Below are positions 1-5,809 of a stretch of 20,011 nt of DNA, piece by piece. This DNA is from UBA9410 sp036123585 (GTDB taxonomy: Bacteria; Actinomycetota; Acidimicrobiia; Acidimicrobiales; MedAcidi-G1). The notes under the pieces are model-generated. The model was given only the letters and a program-made list of their open reading frames with translations. It did no database searches and was not told the origin of the DNA. Within the stretch, counting starts at the first letter, position 1; each line of letters starts with the position of its first letter. Made by a program: the position numbers and the translations under genes. The stretch lies in the NCBI GenBank assembly GCA_036123585.1, contig JAZADN010000073.1:1-20011 (forward strand), in the 5' to 3' direction.

Positions 1-121
1 ACCTGTGGAGGCCTTCCACCAGTGAGAAGTCGTTGCCGTCGTTCAATTCTCGACGGAGCGCCTCCGGCATCACTATGGGTGGAACGTGCGAGACAACGGC
101 CGCGCCGACGATCTCACCCAT
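1..121 (-). CDS. LigB-type extradiol ring-cleavage dioxygenase, N-terminal fragment
   Basis: The gene runs off the left edge, so only about 40 N-terminal residues are visible, starting MGEIVGAAVVSHVPPIVMPE. This resembles the start of class III extradiol dioxygenases of the LigB / HpaD type, which open catechol-like rings with a non-heme Fe(II). His12 in the SHVPP motif sits where LigB-family proteins carry an iron ligand. The ATG is at 119-121 and a GGGG stretch lies about 8 bases upstream. The same frame stays open further upstream to a GTG near 160 (reading VWANHWESLKGILT), so a longer start is possible. A 22-bp palindrome lies about 53 bases upstream. The family call rests on a short N-terminus. 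The substrate cannot be told, and no link with the methylated-amine genes is evident. Confidence 0.6.
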   Translation of the reverse strand, partial: MGEIVGAAVVSHVPPIVMPEALRRELNDGNDFSLVEGLHR

Positions 122-173
122 CGTCAGGATCCCCTTCAGCGATTCCCAGTGGTTCGCCCACACCACCCACCCT

Positions 174-195
174 AATCATTTGGGACCAAATGATT
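174..195. promoter_or_regulatory. 22-bp palindromic operator candidate
   Basis: Two perfect 10-bp arms, AATCATTTGG (174-183) and CCAAATGATT (186-195), flank a GA centre. The arms are AT-rich in an otherwise GC-rich region. The site lies about 53 bases upstream of the dioxygenase start at 121 and about 75 bases upstream of the small plus-strand ORF at 270. This is the size and shape of a binding site for a dimeric helix-turn-helix repressor. The binding protein is unknown. Confidence 0.55.
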
Positions 196-269
196 CAATC
201 CGTCTCGCTGCTTCCCAGCGGAACCCGCGCACCGGGCGTCCTGTCACAGGCATCCCCTACGTTCCGTGC

Positions 270-395
270 ATGAGTGAATTTCCTGACGATGACCCCGGTT
301 CAGGGGGCTCCGGCTCCGGCCGACATTGCGACGCCTGCAACGAGTGGATGGAGCCCAGCGACACCCACTGCCCCTGCTGTGGTAGCGCCCGCTGA
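270..395 (+). CDS. 41-aa putative zinc-ribbon microprotein
   Basis: A 41-residue ORF with an acidic, Gly/Ser-rich N-terminus followed by a two-knuckle cysteine pattern: C20-x2-C23, ten residues, then C34-x2-C37-G. That spacing matches small zinc-ribbon proteins with CxxC...CPxCG knuckles. There is no clear ribosome-binding site before the ATG at 270, so the transcript could be leaderless or the ORF could be chance. It is divergent from the dioxygenase gene across the 174-195 palindrome, and two hairpins follow it. I do not recognise a named family and assign no function. Confidence 0.4.
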   Translation: MSEFPDDDPGSGGSGSGRHCDACNEWMEPSDTHCPCCGSAR

Positions 396-410
396 GGCGG
401 ACCGCCAGAT

Positions 411-459
411 GGGGGTGATGGCCCCCTCCTAGATGATCTCGTTGCCACGCGGCAACGAG
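411..459. terminator. Paired hairpins between convergent genes
   Basis: Two stem-loops lie between the small ORF ending at 395 and the minus-strand oxidoreductase ending at 565. The first pairs GGGGG (411-415) with CCCCC (422-426). The second is perfect: CTCGTTGCC (438-446), loop ACGC, GGCAACGAG (451-459). There is no T-run on either strand, so this is a terminator candidate by position and structure only. Nothing else is visible between 460 and 564. Confidence 0.45.
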
Positions 460-564
460 CCATCAGGCAGTGTCTGGATATCTGGCACGGCTCCCTGATG
501 GAGGCATGACACCGCCCGTAGGTCGCCCAACGTGCTGGAGCGTCCACCGGGAACGCATCGACGC

Positions 565-1881
565 TCAGCCCAGCACGGTGCCCGTCGTCGCCGAACCGGT
601 CCGCAGCCGCGAGAACGCTCCCAGGTCGAGGGACCGGTCGATCCGGTCGCACCAGGTGGTGACCGGAATGGTGTCGTGGTCGTGGCCGGCCTCGCAGGCG
701 TCGATGAGATCGTGCATCACCTGACCGATGAGGGGTGCGTTCTTGAACTGGTTGCCCGAGGTTCCGATGGCGACGTAGAAGCCGTCCAACGAGGTTCTGT
801 CGTAGATGGGCACCCAGTCGGGGGTCACGTCGTACACCCCGGCCAGGCCGGATGGCCGGTGGGGGACGGCCAGATCGGGTAGTCGGCGGGCGAGGCGCCA
901 AACCTGAGCCTCGAAGCAAGCCACCGTAGGTGTGGGCGTCACCTTGTCCGGGTCGTCGACCCACTCCAGCGGGTCGCAGTCGGGTTCCACGCCGCCGACC
1001 AGCAGGGTGCCGCCGGGTTGGGGGCGGGTGTAGTAGCCGAGGTCCAGGTCGGCGACCATGGCGCCACCGTCGTCGAGGCCGAACCGGGCCGGTGACTCCA
1101 CCACGTGGACCTCCTGGCGCATCGGCCGGTTGGCGACCGACCCATCCTCGGGACCGACGAACACGTCGGCCAGCCGGTTCAGCCCGGCGCTCCACGGTCC
1201 GGCGGCGTTGACCACCACCGGCGCAGGCAGTGTGGACCCGTCGGCCAGATCCACCCCGGCCACCCGGCCCGCCGGGGTCCGGGGCACACCCACCACCTCG
1301 GTCCTGAGGCGGACCTCGGCCCCATGTCGCCGGGCGGCGTCCATCAGATTGGCCGCTGCCAGTCGGGGGTCGTCGATGAACCCGCCATCGGGTGTGAGCA
1401 CGGCGTCGAGCCGACCGAACGGGCCGTGACCGAACTTCGGGTCGTCGGGTCGTCGGGGCGGGTGGAACCGGCCGGTGTCGAGCGCCGGGAAGCGCCGGGC
1501 CAGCTCGTCCTCGTCAACGATCTCGAAGGGCACTCCGACCGTGGACAGCAGGATGGTGGCGTCCTTTCGGGGGAAGCCGGGGGGTTCGAGGAACAGCATC
1601 GGGCACCGCACGAAGGCGGCAAGCGGACCTGTCGGATCGGTGGACGCCTCCAGGCCAAGGTGGCCCTCCCAGTCGGCCCAACGGTGTGCCGACTCCCAGG
1701 CAGCGGTCACCCCGGCCAGCGTCGAGTAGTTGAACCGCACCACGGCTGAACTGCTGCTGGTTGAGCCGCCACCCACCGCATCGCCGCGGTCGACGACGAT
1801 CACCGATCGCCCAGAGCGTTGGAGATCGAGGGCGATCGAGGCCCCCATGACCCCCGCTCCGACCACCACGACATCCGGCAC
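565..1881 (-). CDS. DAO-family FAD-dependent amine oxidoreductase (sarcosine-oxidase beta / dimethylglycine-dehydrogenase type)
   Basis: This 438-residue flavoprotein starts at a GTG, which places the Rossmann strand and its GxGxxG dinucleotide motif (VVVVGAGVMGASIA) right at the N-terminus. An acidic residue ends the second strand (VIVVDRGD), and VVNAAGPW near residue 225 is the usual central DAO motif. The C-terminal part GVYDVTPDWVPIYD followed by GFYVAIGTSGNQFKNAP matches the substrate/flavin region of SoxB- and DMGDH-like enzymes, which oxidise N-methyl groups of secondary and tertiary amines. It is one of three DAO genes here and is divergent from the XRE-cupin regulator across 187 bases. 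This suggests a regulated amine-catabolic role. The substrate is not determinable; an N-methylated amino acid or dimethylamine-derived compound is inference. Confidence 0.8.
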   Translation of the reverse strand: MPDVVVVGAGVMGASIALDLQRSGRSVIVVDRGDAVGGGSTSSSSAVVRFNYSTLAGVTAAWESAHRWADWEGHLGLEASTDPTGPLAAFVRCPMLFLEPPGFPRKDATILLSTVGVPFEIVDEDELARRFPALDTGRFHPPRRPDDPKFGHGPFGRLDAVLTPDGGFIDDPRLAAANLMDAARRHGAEVRLRTEVVGVPRTPAGRVAGVDLADGSTLPAPVVVNAAGPWSAGLNRLADVFVGPEDGSVANRPMRQEVHVVESPARFGLDDGGAMVADLDLGYYTRPQPGGTLLVGGVEPDCDPLEWVDDPDKVTPTPTVACFEAQVWRLARRLPDLAVPHRPSGLAGVYDVTPDWVPIYDRTSLDGFYVAIGTSGNQFKNAPLIGQVMHDLIDACEAGHDHDTIPVTTWCDRIDRSLDLGAFSRLRTGSATTGTVLG

Positions 1882-2068
1882 GATCGCCGATCGTAGGACG
1901 GGTTCTGGAACGCCCCGACCACGGACCGTCCACCGGCTCGCCGCCGAGCGTCATCCACTCCCATGGCAGGTCTTTTCCTCCCAGTGACTTCGCCATTACC
2001 ATCGGGGGACCTCGTTGCCATCGGCATCGGGACCGTGTGGCGGGCTCACGAGAGGAAGAGGTGAACCA
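1882..2068. promoter_or_regulatory. Divergent promoter region, DAO gene / XRE-cupin regulator
   Basis: A 187-base non-coding gap lies between two divergent starts: GTG at 1881 on minus and ATG at 2069 on plus. Divergent regulator/enzyme pairs are commonly autoregulated from such a gap. I found no strong palindrome in it. The ribosome site for the regulator is AGAGGAAGAGG at 2051-2061. Confidence 0.4.
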
Positions 2069-2680
2069 ATGGTCCAGCGGGACGTCGAGGTAGGGCACGT
2101 CTTCTCTTCTGACGACGTCTGTCGGGTGGTTGGCGAAAGGGTTCGTGACGCCCGCCGTGCCCTCGGCCTGACAATGGCCCAGTTCGCCGAGGTGGCCGAG
2201 ATCTCGCTGGGCATGGTCTCCAAGATCGAGCATGGTCAGACCTCACCCAGCCTGTCGACCCTGACCCGGCTCGCCCATGCTGCCCGGGTGCCGATCACGG
2301 CGTTCTTCCGGGGCCTGGACGAGGAGCACGATGTGGTGATCGTCCGGGCCAAGGAGCGGATGGAGATCCTCCACGAGGGCACCCGGCCCGGACACGTCTA
2401 CGAGGACCTGGGATCGCTGCGTGGCCCGTTCCGGATCATCGAACCGATGATGGTCACCCTCGAGTCCAGCGACGAGGTCTTCCCTCTGTTCCAGCACGAG
2501 GGCGTCGAGTTCCTCCACATGCTGGAGGGTTCGATGGAATACGGCTACGGACCCAAGAACTACCGCCTGGAGGCTGGCGACACCATCCAGATCCACGGTG
2601 AGGTGGCCCACGGCCCTGTGGAGCTGACCGAGGTGCCGGTCCGGTTCATGTCGGTGAAGGTCTTCCCGGCGCCCGAGTAG
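2069..2680 (+). CDS. XRE-family transcriptional regulator with C-terminal cupin
   Basis: A 203-residue protein with an N-terminal HTH_3 domain at about residues 20-76. Its motif LTMAQFAEVAEISLGMVSKIE followed by G.TSPSLSTLTRLA is a standard XRE helix-turn-helix. A cupin_2 domain covers about 120-200, with HEGVEF and EAGDTIQIHGEVAHGP carrying the usual His/Glu positions. HTH-cupin proteins of this class sense small molecules such as polyamines and amines and control neighbouring catabolic genes. I chose the ATG at 2069 over the in-frame ATG at 2015 because it has a purine-rich site (AGAGGAAGAGG) at good spacing and because the 18 extra residues look non-coding. It is the only regulator in the window and therefore the best candidate for controlling the locus, which is inference. 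The effector is unknown. Confidence 0.85.
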   Translation: MVQRDVEVGHVFSSDDVCRVVGERVRDARRALGLTMAQFAEVAEISLGMVSKIEHGQTSPSLSTLTRLAHAARVPITAFFRGLDEEHDVVIVRAKERMEILHEGTRPGHVYEDLGSLRGPFRIIEPMMVTLESSDEVFPLFQHEGVEFLHMLEGSMEYGYGPKNYRLEAGDTIQIHGEVAHGPVELTEVPVRFMSVKVFPAPE

Positions 2681-2714
2681 GCGCGTCGAGGGAACGGTTC
2701 CGGAGAACACGACG

Positions 2715-2948
2715 ATGGGTGTCCTGTGGCTGATCGGTGCTCACCGCAGCGGCTTCCTCTTCCTGCTCCTGGCAGCCGCCCTCGTCCTGACCGTCTGGGA
2801 GGCCCGCCAGCAGGGATTCGATCGCCGTCTCACCCTTTGGTGGGTGTCCGTGGTCGGCATGACCCACGTCCTGGGCTACCTCGCACTCCGAATCTGGGTG
2901 GCCCGTCGGGGAACCGATGGAGAAGCTGGAAGCGGGCGACCGGCATGA
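2715..2948 (+). CDS. 77-aa small membrane protein with two predicted TM helices
   Basis: A short protein with two hydrophobic segments, about residues 13-28 (GFLFLLLAAALVLTVW) and 41-62, joined by a basic loop (EARQQGFDRR). This is a helical-hairpin topology. GGAG at 2702-2705 is a good ribosome site for the ATG at 2715. The stop overlaps the next start as ATGA (2945-2948), so it is probably translationally coupled to the following gene. It begins 34 bases after the regulator stop. I do not recognise a family. Confidence 0.6.
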   Translation: MGVLWLIGAHRSGFLFLLLAAALVLTVWEARQQGFDRRLTLWWVSVVGMTHVLGYLALRIWVARRGTDGEAGSGRPA

Positions 2949-3289
2949 AGCCTCCGACCCGGTGGTCGCGTCCGGCCCAGGTGATGGTCGTCCTTGCCCT
3001 GATCCTGCTGTTCGGCTACCTCAACGGCTGCCTCGGTGACGATCAGGTGAACGTGACCGAGGCCGAGGCCATCGAGATCGCCCTTGCCCAGGTCGACTTC
3101 GAGCCGGCTGAGGTATCTACCAAGTTCGGCCGGTCGGGCTTCGGCGCCCGTCCGGTGTGGGCGGTCCTCCTCATCGTCCTCTCTACCGACCCGGACGACC
3201 CGGACGGCTTCGAGCACCGGGCGGTCGTGGAGATCGACGCCACCAACGGCGAGGTCAACGAGGTCCGCTTCGACGAGGGCAGCGACTGA
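2945..3289 (+). CDS. Membrane-anchored or lipoprotein PepSY-like small protein
   Basis: This 114-residue protein has a positively charged N-terminus, a hydrophobic stretch at about residues 12-26 and a Cys in the context LNGC. That could be a lipobox, although Asn at -2 is atypical; otherwise the stretch is an uncleaved anchor. The remainder reads VTEAEAIEIALAQV, then ARPVWAVLLIVL, then VVEIDATNGEVNEVRF. This is the order of elements in PepSY-like domains: helix, strands, and a D.xTGEV-type turn. It would lie outside the membrane. The start overlaps the preceding stop by ATGA, so the two genes probably work as a pair. The exact function is unknown. Confidence 0.6.
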   Translation: MKPPTRWSRPAQVMVVLALILLFGYLNGCLGDDQVNVTEAEAIEIALAQVDFEPAEVSTKFGRSGFGARPVWAVLLIVLSTDPDDPDGFEHRAVVEIDATNGEVNEVRFDEGSD

Positions 3290-3324
3290 GCGACCCGCCC
3301 CCGGCGCTGCGTCTCGGGAGGTGT

Positions 3325-3374
3325 GCCAGAAGTCATAGGATTTACTGGCGCGGATGATCCTTTACCCCTATGGT
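3325..3374 (+). promoter_or_regulatory. Candidate promoter/operator upstream of amt (ACTGGC-N19-TATGGT)
   Basis: ACTGGC (3344-3349) and TATGGT (3369-3374) are separated by 19 bases. The same two hexamers with the same spacing occur upstream of gmaS at 9624-9654. TATGGT fits 4 of 6 positions of a -10 hexamer. CTGGC at 3345-3349 also forms the right arm of an inverted repeat with GCCAG at 3325-3329. The rest of the 223-base gap (3290-3512) holds nothing else I can support. Confidence 0.4.
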
Positions 3375-3512
3375 CCCCAACGACCAGTGAGGAAGCCGGT
3401 CGGCGTCCAGTGGATCCCAGGGTGGGAGGGATGCCTCAGGCCGTCTCCGGCAGCTAAGGGGGACAGAGCACATGCGTGCATTCGTACGGTCCTCGATGAG
3501 TGAGGTGAAGGT

Positions 3513-4886
3513 ATGAGTATCGACACCGTATTTGTTGAGAACTATTACTTCGTCACCGTCGTGTTCATGTGGCTGTTGCACGTGGGCTTCATGAGTTATG
3601 AAGCCGGCGTCAGCCGTCGCAAGAACGTCATGGCGACAGCGATGAAGAACATCATGACGATCGCGGTGGTTACGCCCGCGTTCTACTACGCCGGCTGGTG
3701 GACCTACTTCTGTATGTCCGAGGGATTGATCCCGACCATCGGCGACGCCGTCCACGGTGGCGAGTGCACCTATGCGCTCCCGTGGGAGGAGTACATGGGT
3801 CCGCACCTCGGGGACAACATCACGGCCGTCTTCTGGGCTGCCTTCCTGCTGTTCTCCTGGACGACCGGTTCGATCATGTCGGGTGCCACACTCGAGAGGA
3901 TCCGTATCAGCGCCTACCTGGTGCTCACGGTCGTTCTCGGTGCGTTCATCTGGATCATCGCCGCGGCATGGGGTTGGAGCTGGCACGGCTGGCTGACCAT
4001 CCACTTCGGCTTCCACGACTTCGCCGCCTCCGGCGTCGTCCACGGTGTGGCCGGCATCTTCGCCCTCGGCGTGCTGCTGAACCTCGGTCCACGGATCGGC
4101 AAGTTCGACAGCGACGGCGGTGTGCGGCAGTTCCTGCCCCACAACCTCCACATGACGCTGATGGGCCTGATGATCATCTTCACGGCCTTCTACGCCTTCT
4201 ACGCCGCCTGTCTGGCCGTCACCTCGGACTCCGTCCCGGGTTGGGCCAACATCTATGGCAACCCGACGACGCTCGGCGCCATCACGTTCACCATCACGGT
4301 GGCGTTCGCCGGCGGCTTCATGAGCGGCTACATCTGCTCCAAGGGCGACCCGTTCTGGACTCTGTCCGGCGGCCTGGCCGGCGTGATCGCCGTGTCCTCG
4401 GGCGCCGACGTGTACCACCCGTCGCTCACCTACCTGCTGGCCATGTTCGGCGGCGCTGCCGCGGTGTGGATCGGTACCTGGCAGGAGGAGAAGATGCGGG
4501 TCGACGACGCGGTCGGGGCGGTCGCCGTCCACGGCTGGGTCGGCTTCATCGGCGTCATGTTGATGGGCATCTTTGGCGGGGGCACCCCGACCGGAGCGCT
4601 CGGCAACGGTGACGTGGACGTCACGATCCTCGGCCAGCTGGTCGGTGTCGCGGCGCTGTTCCCGCTGGCCTTCCTGTCCGGCTACATCGTCTCTGGAATC
4701 CTCAAGAAGGCGAACCTCCTGCGGGTCCCGCCGGAGGTCGAGGTGGCCGGCCTGGACCAGGCCGAGTTCAACATGGACTTCTTCCCCGACCACGAGATGG
4801 CCGACGAGAAGATCGTCCTCGCCGACGGTTCGACGGTCCCCGCAGGTCCAGTCCTGCGCGAGGCCTACGGCCAGATCGTCCGCTGA
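3513..4886 (+). CDS. Amt/Mep/Rh-family ammonium (possibly methylammonium) channel
   Basis: A 457-residue polytopic protein with the hallmarks of Amt channels. An N-terminal helix carries GFMSYEAGVSRRKNV, which matches the GF.LLEAG..R.KN signature. DFAASGVVHGVAG has Asp169 and His177, the first of the twin histidines. VDDAVGAVAVHGWVGFIGVMLMGIFGG has His340, the second. FWAAFLLFSWTTGSIMSGATLERI matches the F....SG...ER helix. It is divergent from standard Amt: the usual GWFGFNAGS helix reads FTAFYAFYAACL, so the gate Phe/Trp surroundings differ. No signal peptide is cleaved. The ribosome site is GAGGTGAAGG. It heads a tight run with four small membrane proteins and a flavin oxidoreductase. Given the methylamine genes it may carry methylammonium as well as ammonium, which is inference. 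Confidence 0.87.
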   Translation: MSIDTVFVENYYFVTVVFMWLLHVGFMSYEAGVSRRKNVMATAMKNIMTIAVVTPAFYYAGWWTYFCMSEGLIPTIGDAVHGGECTYALPWEEYMGPHLGDNITAVFWAAFLLFSWTTGSIMSGATLERIRISAYLVLTVVLGAFIWIIAAAWGWSWHGWLTIHFGFHDFAASGVVHGVAGIFALGVLLNLGPRIGKFDSDGGVRQFLPHNLHMTLMGLMIIFTAFYAFYAACLAVTSDSVPGWANIYGNPTTLGAITFTITVAFAGGFMSGYICSKGDPFWTLSGGLAGVIAVSSGADVYHPSLTYLLAMFGGAAAVWIGTWQEEKMRVDDAVGAVAVHGWVGFIGVMLMGIFGGGTPTGALGNGDVDVTILGQLVGVAALFPLAFLSGYIVSGILKKANLLRVPPEVEVAGLDQAEFNMDFFPDHEMADEKIVLADGSTVPAGPVLREAYGQIVR

Positions 4887-4889
4887 GCT

Positions 4890-5015
4890 GTGCTGCAGAC
4901 CATCGGAGCCATCGTCTTGATGTACGCCGTCGTGATGGCGGCCGGCATCTGGGCGACCCGGAAATCACGGGCCCTGAAGGCTGCAGCCAAGCTCGAGAAC
5001 CAGAAGAACTTCTAG
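4890..5015 (+). CDS. 41-aa single-TM microprotein downstream of amt
   Basis: A GTG-started 41-residue ORF begins three bases after the amt stop. Residues 2-22 form one hydrophobic helix (LQTIGAIVLMYAVVMAAGIW), followed by a basic, Ala/Lys-rich tail (TRKSRALKAAAKLENQKNF) likely to be cytosolic. An internal ATG at 4920 would give a 31-residue form. No strong ribosome site is visible, so translation may be coupled to amt. Position, orientation and codon pattern argue that it is real. No family is recognised. Confidence 0.5.
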   Translation: MLQTIGAIVLMYAVVMAAGIWATRKSRALKAAAKLENQKNF

Positions 5016-5044
5016 GAACTTCTCAGAGAGGAGAGTGATCGAGG

Positions 5045-5290
5045 ATGGATACGTTCCCCTTCGATTCATGGGAGGAGGCCCTCGCCGACGGCGGTGCCTT
5101 CTTCACCTGGGCGGGCAGCCAGGGAATGATCAACCTGCTCACAGTGCTAGGCGTGGCTGCGTTCCTCGTCAGCATGGTGTACCTGATCCGCAACGAGAAC
5201 AGTCACCTGAACGAGGCGGCGTCACGACTGGGTGACCCGGGAGGCGGCGAGGCCGCCGCACCGTCGTTCGGTGGACAGGGAGGCGAGTGA
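5045..5290 (+). CDS. 81-aa single-TM small protein
   Basis: An 81-residue protein with an acidic, aromatic N-terminus (MDTFPFDSWEEALADGGAFF), one predicted TM helix at about residues 28-48 (MINLLTVLGVAAFLVSMVYLI), and a soluble tail ending in a Gly/Ala-rich low-complexity stretch. The AGAGAGGAG run at 5025-5033 is the likely ribosome site. It ends one base before the next ORF start. The gene lies in the amt run and I do not recognise it. Confidence 0.65.
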   Translation: MDTFPFDSWEEALADGGAFFTWAGSQGMINLLTVLGVAAFLVSMVYLIRNENSHLNEAASRLGDPGGGEAAAPSFGGQGGE

Positions 5291-5291
5291 G

Positions 5292-5432
5292 ATGGCGCGC
5301 CAGATTGAGTTCAACGAGAACCAGACTCACAAGAAGAGCTACGAGAAGGCTCTCATCGCCATCAGCATTGCCTGCATCGTCTTCGTCATCATCGCCGTGA
5401 ACACGGTGGGTGGTGGCGGCGGCTGCTGCTGA
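5292..5432 (+). CDS. 46-aa single-TM microprotein with GGGGGCC C-terminus
   Basis: A 46-residue protein starting at the ATG at 5292, with GGGAGG (5278-5283) 8 bases upstream. It has a charged N-terminal half (MARQIEFNENQTHKKSYEKA), one TM helix at about residues 21-36 (LIAISIACIVFVIIAV) and the C-terminus NTVGGGGGCC. The terminal di-cysteine after five glycines is unusual; it could be lipidated, metal-binding or disulfide-linked. The single-base gap from the preceding gene implies co-translation. No family is recognised. Confidence 0.65.
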   Translation: MARQIEFNENQTHKKSYEKALIAISIACIVFVIIAVNTVGGGGGCC

Positions 5433-5461
5433 GCCGACTGCTGATTCAGGCCTGAGGATCG

Positions 5462-5809
5462 ATGACGGCGGTCCGGCGTCTCCGCTTGGCGGAGGCGCTG
5501 GCCGCCGTCACCGTCCTCGCCATGCTCCTGGGTTGGGCTGACGAGCCCGAGGCCGTGCGCGGCGTCCAGGACTCCGAGGGCCAGTTGGTCCTCTTGACGT
5601 CCGTGGTGGCCATCGTGTTGGTCCGCCTCGGCAACCGGGCGGCATGGATCGCCGCCGGATTCGCCACAGCGGTGTCGTGGCGAGCCATCGTGCAACTCGG
5701 CGGTGACGCCGGGTGGGGCCTGCGGATCTCGGTGCTCACCACCTCGGTGGCCACCGTGGCGCTGGTGTGGCACATGCTCGCCGAGATCCGGGAGAGCGCG
5801 CCTGACTGA
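5462..5809 (+). CDS. 115-aa multi-pass membrane protein
   Basis: A 115-residue hydrophobic protein with about four predicted helices: roughly residues 9-24, 43-58, 60-78 and 88-106. A short charged loop (ADEPEAVRGVQDSEGQ) lies between the first two. GAGG directly before the ATG at 5462 serves as ribosome site. Its stop overlaps the probable start of the following oxidoreductase, so the two are likely coupled. No named domain is recognised. Confidence 0.6.
   Translation: MTAVRRLRLAEALAAVTVLAMLLGWADEPEAVRGVQDSEGQLVLLTSVVAIVLVRLGNRAAWIAAGFATAVSWRAIVQLGGDAGWGLRISVLTTSVATVALVWHMLAEIRESAPD

Noticed and set aside
257..1195. A 312-codon minus-strand frame overlapping the first DAO gene
   Set aside because: It is Arg/Pro/Gly-rich shadow sequence in another frame of the same strand. 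The DAO frame has full family motifs.
3342..4793. A 483-codon open frame on the minus strand opposite the Amt gene
   Set aside because: The protein is highly charged low-complexity sequence with no domain. The plus strand carries an unmistakable Amt channel with TM helices.
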